Below are positions 1 to 5,969 of a stretch of 8,614 bases of DNA, piece by piece. Location: contig CAIJOU010000473.1 in the NCBI GenBank assembly GCA_903822375.1, positions 1-8,614 on the forward strand. The letters run 5' to 3'. A program made the position numbers and the translations under genes. The stretch's first letter is position 1; the number at the start of each line of letters is the position of its first letter. The stretch is from Candidatus Hydrogenedentota bacterium. GTDB lineage: Bacteria; Hydrogenedentota; Hydrogenedentia; Hydrogenedentales; CAITNO01. The notes below the pieces were generated by a model that saw only the letters and a list, made by a program, of their open reading frames with translations, did no database searches and was not told the DNA's origin.

Positions 1-6
1 AGGGCG

Positions 7-82
7 TGTGCCTGCATTACGCACTGGATGCGTTAAGGTTTCTGGTCACGCTGCAGGCGGCACCAAACTGGGGATAGGTCAG
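7..82 (+). repeat. Left copy of 76-bp inverted repeat
   Basis: This segment matches the reverse complement of 8539-8614 at 75 of 76 positions; the only difference is T at position 17, where the other copy reads A. Similarity stops abruptly after position 82. The unit contains internal dyads: GCCTGCA (10-16) against TGCAGGC (52-58), and ACGCA (19-23) against TGCGT (29-33) around a 5-nt loop, so it could fold as single-stranded DNA or RNA. It ends in a GGGGATAGGTCAG motif that, from memory, resembles repeats seen beside REP-associated (RAYT) elements. One frame through it stays open and stops at TAG 75-77, so it could also be the tail of a coding sequence. The repeat is seen directly; its nature is not known. 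Confidence 0.93.
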
Positions 83-250
83 GGGCTTTGTGCGCGAAAT
101 GTAGAAGCCAGAAAAAGATTGACCTCTGAATAGCGGAGAATCGACTTGGGCTGAGCGCTGACACCCGGCTTTCCGGATTGGGGTCCAACTAACAAGGCCC
201 GTTGAATGCGATGCGGGTGCAGTTGGTCCGGAACGGGAATGCGGCCCGGT
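83..250 (+). other. Leader region of the glycoside hydrolase gene
   Basis: This non-coding stretch lies between the left repeat and the first gene. A TTGACC hexamer at 119-124 follows an A-rich run and could be a -35 box, but no acceptable -10 hexamer lies 16-18 nt downstream, so I do not call a promoter. The 11-mer CTTTCCGGATT at 169-179 recurs in the same orientation relative to its downstream gene at the other end of the window (reverse complement of 8514-8524). Only a weak purine-rich stretch (GGGA at 235-238) precedes the ATG at 251. Confidence 0.4.
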
Positions 251-3118
251 ATGAATCACAGGCTTCTTCTTCTATCTTTTTGCGTTCTTTTTGCCGCGCA
301 GGGTGTCTTTGCCGAGGCGCAACCGGGTGCGCGCATGTCCATTGACCGGATGGGTGCGGGCGTTCCGGCCGGGTGGGGTGTTCGGGGCGAGCATTATGAC
401 TGGTCGCCGGCGCCACAGGCGGGACCGTTGGGTGTGGGCGCGGCCCAGATACGCCTTGGTGCAAAAGGCGAAGTAACGCTTATGTCCCCCGCCTGCGCCC
501 TGCCTGCGGACATGCCCTGCACGGTCTCCTGGTGGATGCGGTCCGAACCGGCTGGGGCGAAAGTTACGGTTCGGGTGCGTGACAACTATTCTGACAAGGT
601 CACCGCCTTTGACCGCCAGACCGCCACGGCGGGAAGTGCCTGGCAGCAGGTGACTCTATCGGATACGCTGAAGAATACCGACCAGAAACGCCACCTCCTG
701 CAGGTCGAAATCAAGGGTGACAACTGCGTGCTGTTTCTGGACGGTCTTCGCTTTGCCCCCAAGTCCGCCAACGGCCCGCCTGAACCATTTTCCGCTGCGG
801 TCACGCTGTGTCCCGAGGAGCCCTGGGGCCTTGTCAACGGGGACCAGCCGTTGCGGTTTCGCGCGACGGTGGCAGGCGCCACGCGGCCCGGCTGCAGACT
901 GCTGCTCCACGCCGTCCACGTGAACGGACAACAGACCGATCTGCCGCCCCTGGCGCTGGACTCGACCGGACTCTGGAATGAGACTGTTGCGGTCACGGGA
1001 GACATTGCCCGTGCCTTCGGCATGCTGCGGGTGGAGGCCACGGTGGTTGATGCGGACAATGCGCCGTTGTCGGCCATGGGTGAGACGTTGCTCTCCCGCG
1101 CACCGGAACCGGTTCCCGGGCCGCTGCCCGATTCGCCTTTCGGCATTCATGTGTCGCTGCGCGAGCCGGACCTGACGGCGGTGGCCAAACTCGGCTACAA
1201 ATGGTGCCGCATCCATGATGCCTCGGGCATCACCAAATGGGGATTGATCGAACCCGAACCGGGCAAGTGGATTTGGCACGACGACATGGTCGCGCTGGCG
1301 CGCGGCCACGGTTTGAGCATCGTGGGCATGCTCGACAGCGCGCCGGTCTGGGAAAGCCACAATCCCATCACGTCCGGCTACTGGAGCATCTGTCACGCGC
1401 CGGACAGCCTGGACCTCTGGCGCAACTACGTCCGGGAGGTGGTGGGCCATTACGCGGCGGCCATCAGTGACTGGGAGGTGTGGAACGAGCCCTGGAACAT
1501 GAACGCGGCGGGATTCTTCGCGGGCGGCACGCCGTGGTTGTATGCCGCCCTGCTGGAATCGGCCTACACGGAGGCCAAGGCCGCCAACCCCCAAAGCACG
1601 GTGCTCGGCGTGAACACCTGTCCGCCGTTGTGGGACCAGGCCGTGCTGGCCATGGGTGCGTATCCCTATTATGATCAACTCTCCTTTCACCGTTACGACG
1701 GCACGCTTCACGGCCGACCGAACGACACCATCTCCCAGGTTGCCAAACGGCTCGGCAAGGAACAGGCCCTATACGGCACGCCCAAGCCGCTCATCGCCAC
1801 CGAGGGCGGTCCGGACATTATGGGTTTCCACGGCTCGTTCTTTTCCTTCGCCGACCCGGTCGTTTCCGGCGAATGGTCGCACGGCGCCAACCAGTTCGCG
1901 CGCACCTACCTGAGCTACATCGCGTCGGGCGTGAAACGGTTCATTGCCTATTCGGCCCACAACGAACCCCGCCACCACGGCGAGCAGACCTGCATGATGG
2001 TCGAGCCGGGCTGGCTGCCCTGCCCGATGCACCTAACCCTTGCCGCGCTGGCCCATTTCGTGGAGGGCGCGCGGTTTGAAACACGCATTGCCCCGGCCGC
2101 CGACATCAGTGCGCTGGTGTTTCGCCAGCAGCAGCCGCATCCCGATGCGCCGGAACCCGGCATCGTGGTGGTGCTGTTCAGTGACGGCGAGGACGCGGAG
2201 GACTTGCCGGGGCCGCTACCGGACAATGTGAAGTGTTTTGACCGATGGGGCAATCCAATTCCCGCCCCCGCGCAGGCCGAAGAAAGCCCTGTTTATCTGG
2301 TCGCCACCGGAGGGGCGCAGGCCGCGCTGATGGATGCCCTGCAGGGGCCAAAGCCGGAAGGCGTGGAGGACAGCACCGATGCGCTCGCCAAGCGCACGCT
2401 GGCCGCGCTCACCGCCGGTGCGCCGCCGCTCTGGACGCTGTTCTCTTCGCAGGGTGCGGTGGCCGTGGCGGGGGCTGCCGAAGGGCCGGTGGCAGTACGG
2501 CGCGTGGCGCTCAAACCGGACCATGCGGCATCGGCGAAGTTGGCGCTGCCGCGCGACGCCCATCTGGCCGCGCAGGAGTGGAAGCGTTGCGGACCGATGC
2601 TGGTCGGCACACTGAAATTTGCCAACGGCGACGGGGAATGGTCCGCCGCTGGCGCCGCCATGCAGGACGGGTTGGACGGTGCCTGGCGCTACATGTCCTT
2701 CGGTCTCATTCAGAGCCCGTCAAAAGACGCCGCAATGCACACTGATGCGGAAAAGGCGCTGCGCGCATGGGAGGCGGTCATGTCCACCGGCGAACTGGCG
2801 GCCCTGCGGGACAACCTGAATCCGGACGCGTTTTGCATGGTCTTTGAAAGCGATGTGCTCGGCACGGCCTACTGGCAGAACCGCGACCTGCTCGTCTCCA
2901 CGCTGACGGGGGCCATGACCTGGGGCAAAGCGTCGGTCTCTGCCATGTCGGACCTCAATATCGCCACCGACGGCGCGGCCGCCGCCTGCACGGGTACTTG
3001 GAACCTCAACGCGCCGTTCTACAACGCGCCGCCCATGGCCTTCACCGCCACGATGCTGAAGAAGGACGAACGCTGGCTGCTCACGTCCTTCTGTGGCGCG
3101 CCGGAGACGCGCAAATAG
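251..3118 (+). CDS. Secreted multidomain clan GH-A-like glycoside hydrolase
   Basis: The predicted product is a 955-residue exported enzyme that likely hydrolyses a glycosidic bond in a polysaccharide or glycoconjugate; the substrate is unknown. The ATG at 251 is chosen over an in-frame upstream start at 206 because it opens a clean Sec signal peptide (residues 1-21, ending VFA before EAQ). Residues about 25-170 look like a galactose-binding or CBM-type beta-sandwich, and 180-285 like an Ig-type beta domain. Residues about 295-610 form a TIM barrel with WNEPW (E413, acid/base candidate) and ATEGG (E518, nucleophile candidate), the two-glutamate pattern of clan GH-A families such as GH39 and GH5. 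About 612-687 is beta-rich, as after GH39-type barrels. Residues about 835-955 resemble an NTF2/SnoaL-like fold (GTWN, then FTATMLKKDERWLLTSF). The exact GH family is uncertain. The gene is probably co-transcribed with the nucleoside-hydrolase-like gene 97 bp downstream. Confidence 0.87.
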   Translation: MNHRLLLLSFCVLFAAQGVFAEAQPGARMSIDRMGAGVPAGWGVRGEHYDWSPAPQAGPLGVGAAQIRLGAKGEVTLMSPACALPADMPCTVSWWMRSEPAGAKVTVRVRDNYSDKVTAFDRQTATAGSAWQQVTLSDTLKNTDQKRHLLQVEIKGDNCVLFLDGLRFAPKSANGPPEPFSAAVTLCPEEPWGLVNGDQPLRFRATVAGATRPGCRLLLHAVHVNGQQTDLPPLALDSTGLWNETVAVTGDIARAFGMLRVEATVVDADNAPLSAMGETLLSRAPEPVPGPLPDSPFGIHVSLREPDLTAVAKLGYKWCRIHDASGITKWGLIEPEPGKWIWHDDMVALARGHGLSIVGMLDSAPVWESHNPITSGYWSICHAPDSLDLWRNYVREVVGHYAAAISDWEVWNEPWNMNAAGFFAGGTPWLYAALLESAYTEAKAANPQSTVLGVNTCPPLWDQAVLAMGAYPYYDQLSFHRYDGTLHGRPNDTISQVAKRLGKEQALYGTPKPLIATEGGPDIMGFHGSFFSFADPVVSGEWSHGANQFARTYLSYIASGVKRFIAYSAHNEPRHHGEQTCMMVEPGWLPCPMHLTLAALAHFVEGARFETRIAPAADISALVFRQQQPHPDAPEPGIVVVLFSDGEDAEDLPGPLPDNVKCFDRWGNPIPAPAQAEESPVYLVATGGAQAALMDALQGPKPEGVEDSTDALAKRTLAALTAGAPPLWTLFSSQGAVAVAGAAEGPVAVRRVALKPDHAASAKLALPRDAHLAAQEWKRCGPMLVGTLKFANGDGEWSAAGAAMQDGLDGAWRYMSFGLIQSPSKDAAMHTDAEKALRAWEAVMSTGELAALRDNLNPDAFCMVFESDVLGTAYWQNRDLLVSTLTGAMTWGKASVSAMSDLNIATDGAAAACTGTWNLNAPFYNAPPMAFTATMLKKDERWLLTSFCGAPETRK

Positions 3119-3131
3119 CTACTTCAGTAGC
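3118..3131 (+). other. Small hairpin at the end of the GH gene
   Basis: GCTAC (3118-3122) and GTAGC (3127-3131) can pair around a TTCA loop, beginning at the last base of the stop codon. The stem is only 5 bp with no T-run after it, so it is not a convincing intrinsic terminator. Read-through into the next gene seems likely. No good sigma-70 promoter was found in the 97-bp gap. Confidence 0.25.
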
Positions 3132-3215
3132 CACAATAGCAGCCGGTCTGTCCTCGCTAGTACTGCTGATGACGTGGTAGGATATCTGGATTAAACCCAT
3201 GGGAGCCGGGTCTTC

Positions 3216-4232
3216 ATGTTTGCACGATTGCTTGCCTGTTGCCTTTTCGTTACTGTCTTGACGCCCGCCGCGCTTGCCGCGGAGGCGGCGCCCGGTTCGG
3301 TGCCGGTCATCCATATCACCGATCTGTACCATCCGCACAATGACCCCGACGACCATTTTGATCTGGCGACGGTATTTGGCATTCCCGCTTTCGACATCCG
3401 GGCCGTTGTCATCGACATGGGCAAGGACGGTGTGGACCGACCGGGCATGCCCCCGGTGCAGCAGATGATGCACATCACGGGGAAGACGGTGCCTTGCGCG
3501 ACCGGGTTGGTAGAGAACCTCAAGTCCCAGTCCGACACCTGCGCACAGCAGCCCTCGGACACGCAGGGCGGGATTGAACTGATCCTGAAGGTCTTGCGCG
3601 AGTCGGACCGGCCGGTGACGGTTTTTTGCGTGGGCAGTCTGCGGGACATGGCGGCGGCGTACAACCGTGAGCCCGAACTGCTTAAAGCCAAGGTAGCGCG
3701 GTGCTATGTGAACGCGGGCGACACGGCCGGGGGAGTGGAATGGAACGTCAGTCTGGACCCGCACGCGTATGTGCGCATCATGGACAGTCCGCTGCCGATC
3801 TTCTGGATGCCCTGCTTTGGCGCAGACGGCTACAAGACCCATTGGTACTTTCAACAGGCAGAGGTCCTGGACTCCGCACCGCTTGTCCTGCAGAACTTCA
3901 TGGTTTACGCACTGACCAAGCCCCCCGTGTCAGAACGTGACCCCATCGCCGCGCTGGCCGACCCCATCGCCCCCAAGGTGCGTGAAAAGATTTGGGCCGA
4001 ACAGCGGAACATGTGGTGCACGGCCGGATACCTGCACGCGGCGGGCATCGACAACCCCACCTTCAGTTTTCGGAAAGTCCCGGTTCATCTGGACAACAAC
4101 GGCACCAGCCGGGTGACGAACGGCACGGACGGACTGCAACTCATGACGTTCCACATCGACGATGCCGCCGCCTACGCCGCGTCCATGACCAAGGCGCTGC
4201 GGGATATCTGCGCGAAGCTGGGCGCCAAGTAG
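3216..4232 (+). CDS. Secreted nucleoside-hydrolase-like protein
   Basis: This 338-residue exported protein has the fold signature of the inosine-uridine-preferring nucleoside hydrolase superfamily, whose members cleave ribosyl N-glycosidic bonds using a bound calcium ion. A signal peptide spans about residues 1-21 (cleavage near ALA before AEA), and GGGAG at 3201-3205 is a well-placed ribosome binding site for the ATG at 3216. The metal-site strand and loop read TD at 35-36, then NDPDDHFDL at 42-50; the classical motif is D-x-D-P-G-x-D-D, so this loop is longer. GSLRDMA (140-146) matches the GPLTNLA loop, and EWNVSLDP (175-182) matches the conserved ExNxxxDP segment. The C-terminal His-Asp pair of classical enzymes appears to be replaced (NMWCTAGY, 265-272). 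Activity on nucleosides is therefore doubtful; it may be a divergent hydrolase of ribosides or a binding protein. It lies directly downstream of the glycoside hydrolase gene. Confidence 0.82.
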   Translation: MFARLLACCLFVTVLTPAALAAEAAPGSVPVIHITDLYHPHNDPDDHFDLATVFGIPAFDIRAVVIDMGKDGVDRPGMPPVQQMMHITGKTVPCATGLVENLKSQSDTCAQQPSDTQGGIELILKVLRESDRPVTVFCVGSLRDMAAAYNREPELLKAKVARCYVNAGDTAGGVEWNVSLDPHAYVRIMDSPLPIFWMPCFGADGYKTHWYFQQAEVLDSAPLVLQNFMVYALTKPPVSERDPIAALADPIAPKVREKIWAEQRNMWCTAGYLHAAGIDNPTFSFRKVPVHLDNNGTSRVTNGTDGLQLMTFHIDDAAAYAASMTKALRDICAKLGAK

Positions 4233-4243
4233 GCGAAAGAGCC

Positions 4244-4320
4244 GGGTACAGGCACCTGTTCCCGATGCGGGCTGATTCTTGCGACTGCAGGCCATCGGCG
4301 GGAACAGGATGCCAGTCCCC
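4244..4320. repeat. REP-like palindromic repeat
   Basis: The palindrome GGGTACAGG-CA-CCTGTTCCC spans 4244-4263 with one mismatched pair. Its right arm CCTGTTCCC (4255-4263) pairs perfectly with a further GGGAACAGG at 4300-4308, and the stem extends by GATG (4264-4267) against CATC (4293-4296) past a short bulge. The result is two mutually exclusive hairpins. From memory, GGKACAGGCACCTGTTCCC-type sequences are typical of intergenic REP elements mobilised by RAYT transposases in many bacteria. It lies 11 bp after the stop of the nucleoside-hydrolase-like gene, between convergent genes, where it could also stabilise or end transcripts. No RAYT gene is in the window. Confidence 0.5.
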
Positions 4321-4330
4321 TGAAGTCCTT

Positions 4331-4359
4331 GCGATCGCCGGGTCGATGGCGCTGATCGC
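4331..4359. other. Hairpin between convergent genes
   Basis: GCGATC (4331-4336) pairs with GATCGC (4354-4359), with a possible inner GCC/GGC extension across a small bulge. It lies between the rightward nucleoside-hydrolase-like gene and the leftward small ORF. There is no T-run on either strand, so a factor-independent terminator is possible but weakly supported. Confidence 0.2.
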
Positions 4360-4379
4360 CGGGCCGGACAGCAACCTTC

Positions 4380-4520
4380 TCAGGTGCTGAGCCCGTTGAC
4401 AATATTGCTGAGAATCGGAATGTTGTAGCCCCTGTGGGCGGCAAAGGCCGCCACCATGAGCAGGATGAAAGCGATCGCCACGAGGGCTCCGATTTTCGCA
4501 CGCACGTTTGTCCAGTTCAT
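4380..4520 (-). CDS. Probable 46-residue single-pass membrane protein
   Basis: I do not recognise this product. Starting at the ATG at 4520-4518 it encodes MNWTNVRAKIG, then one strongly hydrophobic segment of about 18 residues (ALVAIAFILLMVAAFAA), then a short polar tail ending NGLST. A positive charge (VRAK) before the helix suggests an N-in orientation. Several nearby in-frame starts exist; the one at 4520 is preferred because a GGGG stretch (minus strand, about 4531-4534) gives a Shine-Dalgarno-like site about 10 nt upstream. A TATAGT hexamer on the minus strand (4557-4562) could be its -10 box. The gene is convergent with the nucleoside-hydrolase-like gene and divergent from the transporter. 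Other frames here give low-complexity shadow peptides, whereas this one gives a coherent membrane helix. It could still be a chance ORF. Confidence 0.5.
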   Translation of the reverse strand: MNWTNVRAKIGALVAIAFILLMVAAFAAHRGYNIPILSNIVNGLST

Positions 4521-4537
4521 TGGTCTGTACCCCATGG

Positions 4538-4564
4538 TTGACTTGCCGCGTCCCGCACTATACC
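4538..4564 (+). promoter_or_regulatory. Candidate promoter for the MFS gene
   Basis: TTGACT (4538-4543) and TATACC (4559-4564) resemble sigma-70 -35 and -10 boxes but are only 15 bp apart, shorter than the preferred 17. The start codon follows about 60 nt later. On the opposite strand the same stretch contains TATAGT (4557-4562), a possible -10 for the small membrane-protein gene, so this may be an overlapping divergent promoter region. Confidence 0.28.
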
Positions 4565-4624
4565 CTGTGCGCCCCGGACATTTCATCGTTGGCGCCCTGA
4601 CGCCGAAAACGGAGCACACCCGCA

Positions 4625-5863
4625 TTGAACCCCGCCGAAAACGGCACCGCCCGGCTGCACCCCAAGGCCTGGCTGGTCATCGCGCTCTACGCGCTCTATG
4701 CCACCGCGGAATCGCTGTGCTCCGTGTTTGTGGGCGTGTATTTCTACATCAACAGCCTCGACTTCCGCGTTGTCTGCTATCACTACCTTGCGCTGTATGT
4801 CGTCACCCCCTTCGTGTTCACGCTGGCCGGCTGGTACGCCAAGACGCGCGACCGCACGCGCGTGTACCGCGCGGGCCTCGTGCTGCACGCCGTCTACTAC
4901 GCCATGCTGTTGTGGCTTCGCGAGGATTCGGCGCGCCACCCGGTAGCGCTGGGCGTGTTGCTTGGAGTCACATGGGGTTTCTTCTGGGTGGGCACCAACA
5001 CGTTTCAGTATGACTTCAGCCTTGACGGCCACGGCGAGTACTACATCGGGCTGATCACCTCCATGAGCGGTGCGGCACGCATGCTCGGGCCGCTTGCCAG
5101 CGGGCTGATCATCGGCTTTGCCCCCGTGCGGCAGTGGGGCTATCAGGCCGTGTTCGGCCTGGCGCTGATTATCTATCTTGCGGCGATCGCGCTGAGCCTG
5201 CGCATTCCGCATGATACCTCGCCCCGCCCGTTCCACCTGCGCCCCGCGCTGTTCCCGCCCCGGCTGCACCGCGACTGGCGGCGCATTCTTGCGGCCTCGG
5301 CCACACTGGCCGGCTCGTCGCACATCTTCGATTTTGTGCTCGCGCTCTTCATGCTTCTTCAGACGGGCAGCGAGATCAACGTCGGCGGATTCGCATCGTG
5401 GCAGGCGCTGGTCGCCGTGACCACGGCGTATCTGGCCGGGCGGTGGATTACCCCGCGCACGCGGACGCGGGCGATGCGCACCGGAACGGCGCTGCTGCTG
5501 CTGGCCGGGCTGGTGATCGCACTGCGCTTCGACTGGTGGATGCTGGTCCTGTTCGGATTCCTGCGCAGCGTGTCCGAGCCCCTTTTTGGCATCCCCCACA
5601 CGGGGATACGCTTTGACGTCATGCGCCGCACCGCACCCCCCGGCGACCGCATCGAATACCTGTGCGCGTGGGAATGGCCGCTGCTGATTGGCCGGCTGTT
5701 CACCATGGGCATGGTCATCGCGCTCTACACGTGGTTCAATGTCGACGGGCTGCGCGCGGCCATCATTATTGTCAGCGGTTACCGCATCGCCACCTACCTG
5801 TGTTTGCGCGGCATTTCCTTTGTCCGTGACCCCGGGCTGCTGAACGCCCCACCCGCCCCCTGA
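4625..5863 (+). CDS. MFS-type 12-TM transporter
   Basis: This 412-residue inner-membrane protein has the layout of a major facilitator superfamily secondary transporter. About twelve hydrophobic helices can be placed, near residues 15-42, 50-70, 82-98, 105-127, 145-165, 172-193, 222-246, 255-273, 285-301, 303-321, 350-370 and 376-395. A basic cytoplasmic linker of about 30 residues lies between helices 6 and 7 (IPHDTSPRPFHLRP onward). A short basic loop follows helix 2 (YAKTRDRTRVYR), where MFS proteins carry their signature. The start is TTG at 4625, because the next in-frame Met is about residue 93, inside helix 3. GGAG at 4611-4614 supplies a ribosome binding site with 10-nt spacing. The substrate cannot be deduced; import of a sugar or nucleoside product is only a contextual guess. 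The gene runs convergently toward the histidine kinase gene. Confidence 0.8.
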   Translation: MNPAENGTARLHPKAWLVIALYALYATAESLCSVFVGVYFYINSLDFRVVCYHYLALYVVTPFVFTLAGWYAKTRDRTRVYRAGLVLHAVYYAMLLWLREDSARHPVALGVLLGVTWGFFWVGTNTFQYDFSLDGHGEYYIGLITSMSGAARMLGPLASGLIIGFAPVRQWGYQAVFGLALIIYLAAIALSLRIPHDTSPRPFHLRPALFPPRLHRDWRRILAASATLAGSSHIFDFVLALFMLLQTGSEINVGGFASWQALVAVTTAYLAGRWITPRTRTRAMRTGTALLLLAGLVIALRFDWWMLVLFGFLRSVSEPLFGIPHTGIRFDVMRRTAPPGDRIEYLCAWEWPLLIGRLFTMGMVIALYTWFNVDGLRAAIIIVSGYRIATYLCLRGISFVRDPGLLNAPPAP

Positions 5864-5969
5864 GGGAAGCATAATCTGGACCACGGCGTTGCTGCCGCGG
5901 CGCTCTAAATTCGGGACGCCCATTGGGCATTCTGCGCGCGCAGTTGAATTCTCCTCTGCTTCCCGCTCA
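5861..5969. terminator. Convergent gene-end region with long stem
   Basis: The transporter (stop TGA 5861-5863) and the kinase (stop read from 5969-5967) end facing each other 103 bp apart. TGAG plus GGAAGC (5861-5870) pairs with GCTTCC, a 2-nt bulge and CTCA (5958-5969), so the two stop codons lie in opposite arms of one stem. The loop contains a small GCCCA/TGGGC palindrome (5918-5928) and the palindrome TGCGCGCGCA (5933-5942). No T-tract supports a classical intrinsic terminator, so a bidirectional transcript end here is tentative. Confidence 0.25.

Noticed and set aside
7..82. Integron attC site
   Set aside because: The repeat has imperfect dyads, but I found no RYYYAAC/GTTRRRY core pair at its ends, no integron integrase, and the two copies are inverted rather than in the same orientation as in a cassette array.
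119..141. Sigma-70 promoter for the glycoside hydrolase using TTGACC at 119-124
   Set aside because: No acceptable -10 hexamer occurs at 16-18 bp spacing; the nearest A/T-rich hexamer (GAGAAT at 136) is much too close.
206..250. Upstream extension of the glycoside hydrolase start
   Set aside because: It would add 15 residues, Cys-, Gly- and Arg-rich, ahead of an otherwise textbook signal peptide. The start at 251 is more consistent with export.
656..1711. A 351-codon minus-strand frame opposite the glycoside hydrolase
   Set aside because: It is antisense to the well-supported GH domains, with Arg/His/Gln-biased composition typical of shadow frames.
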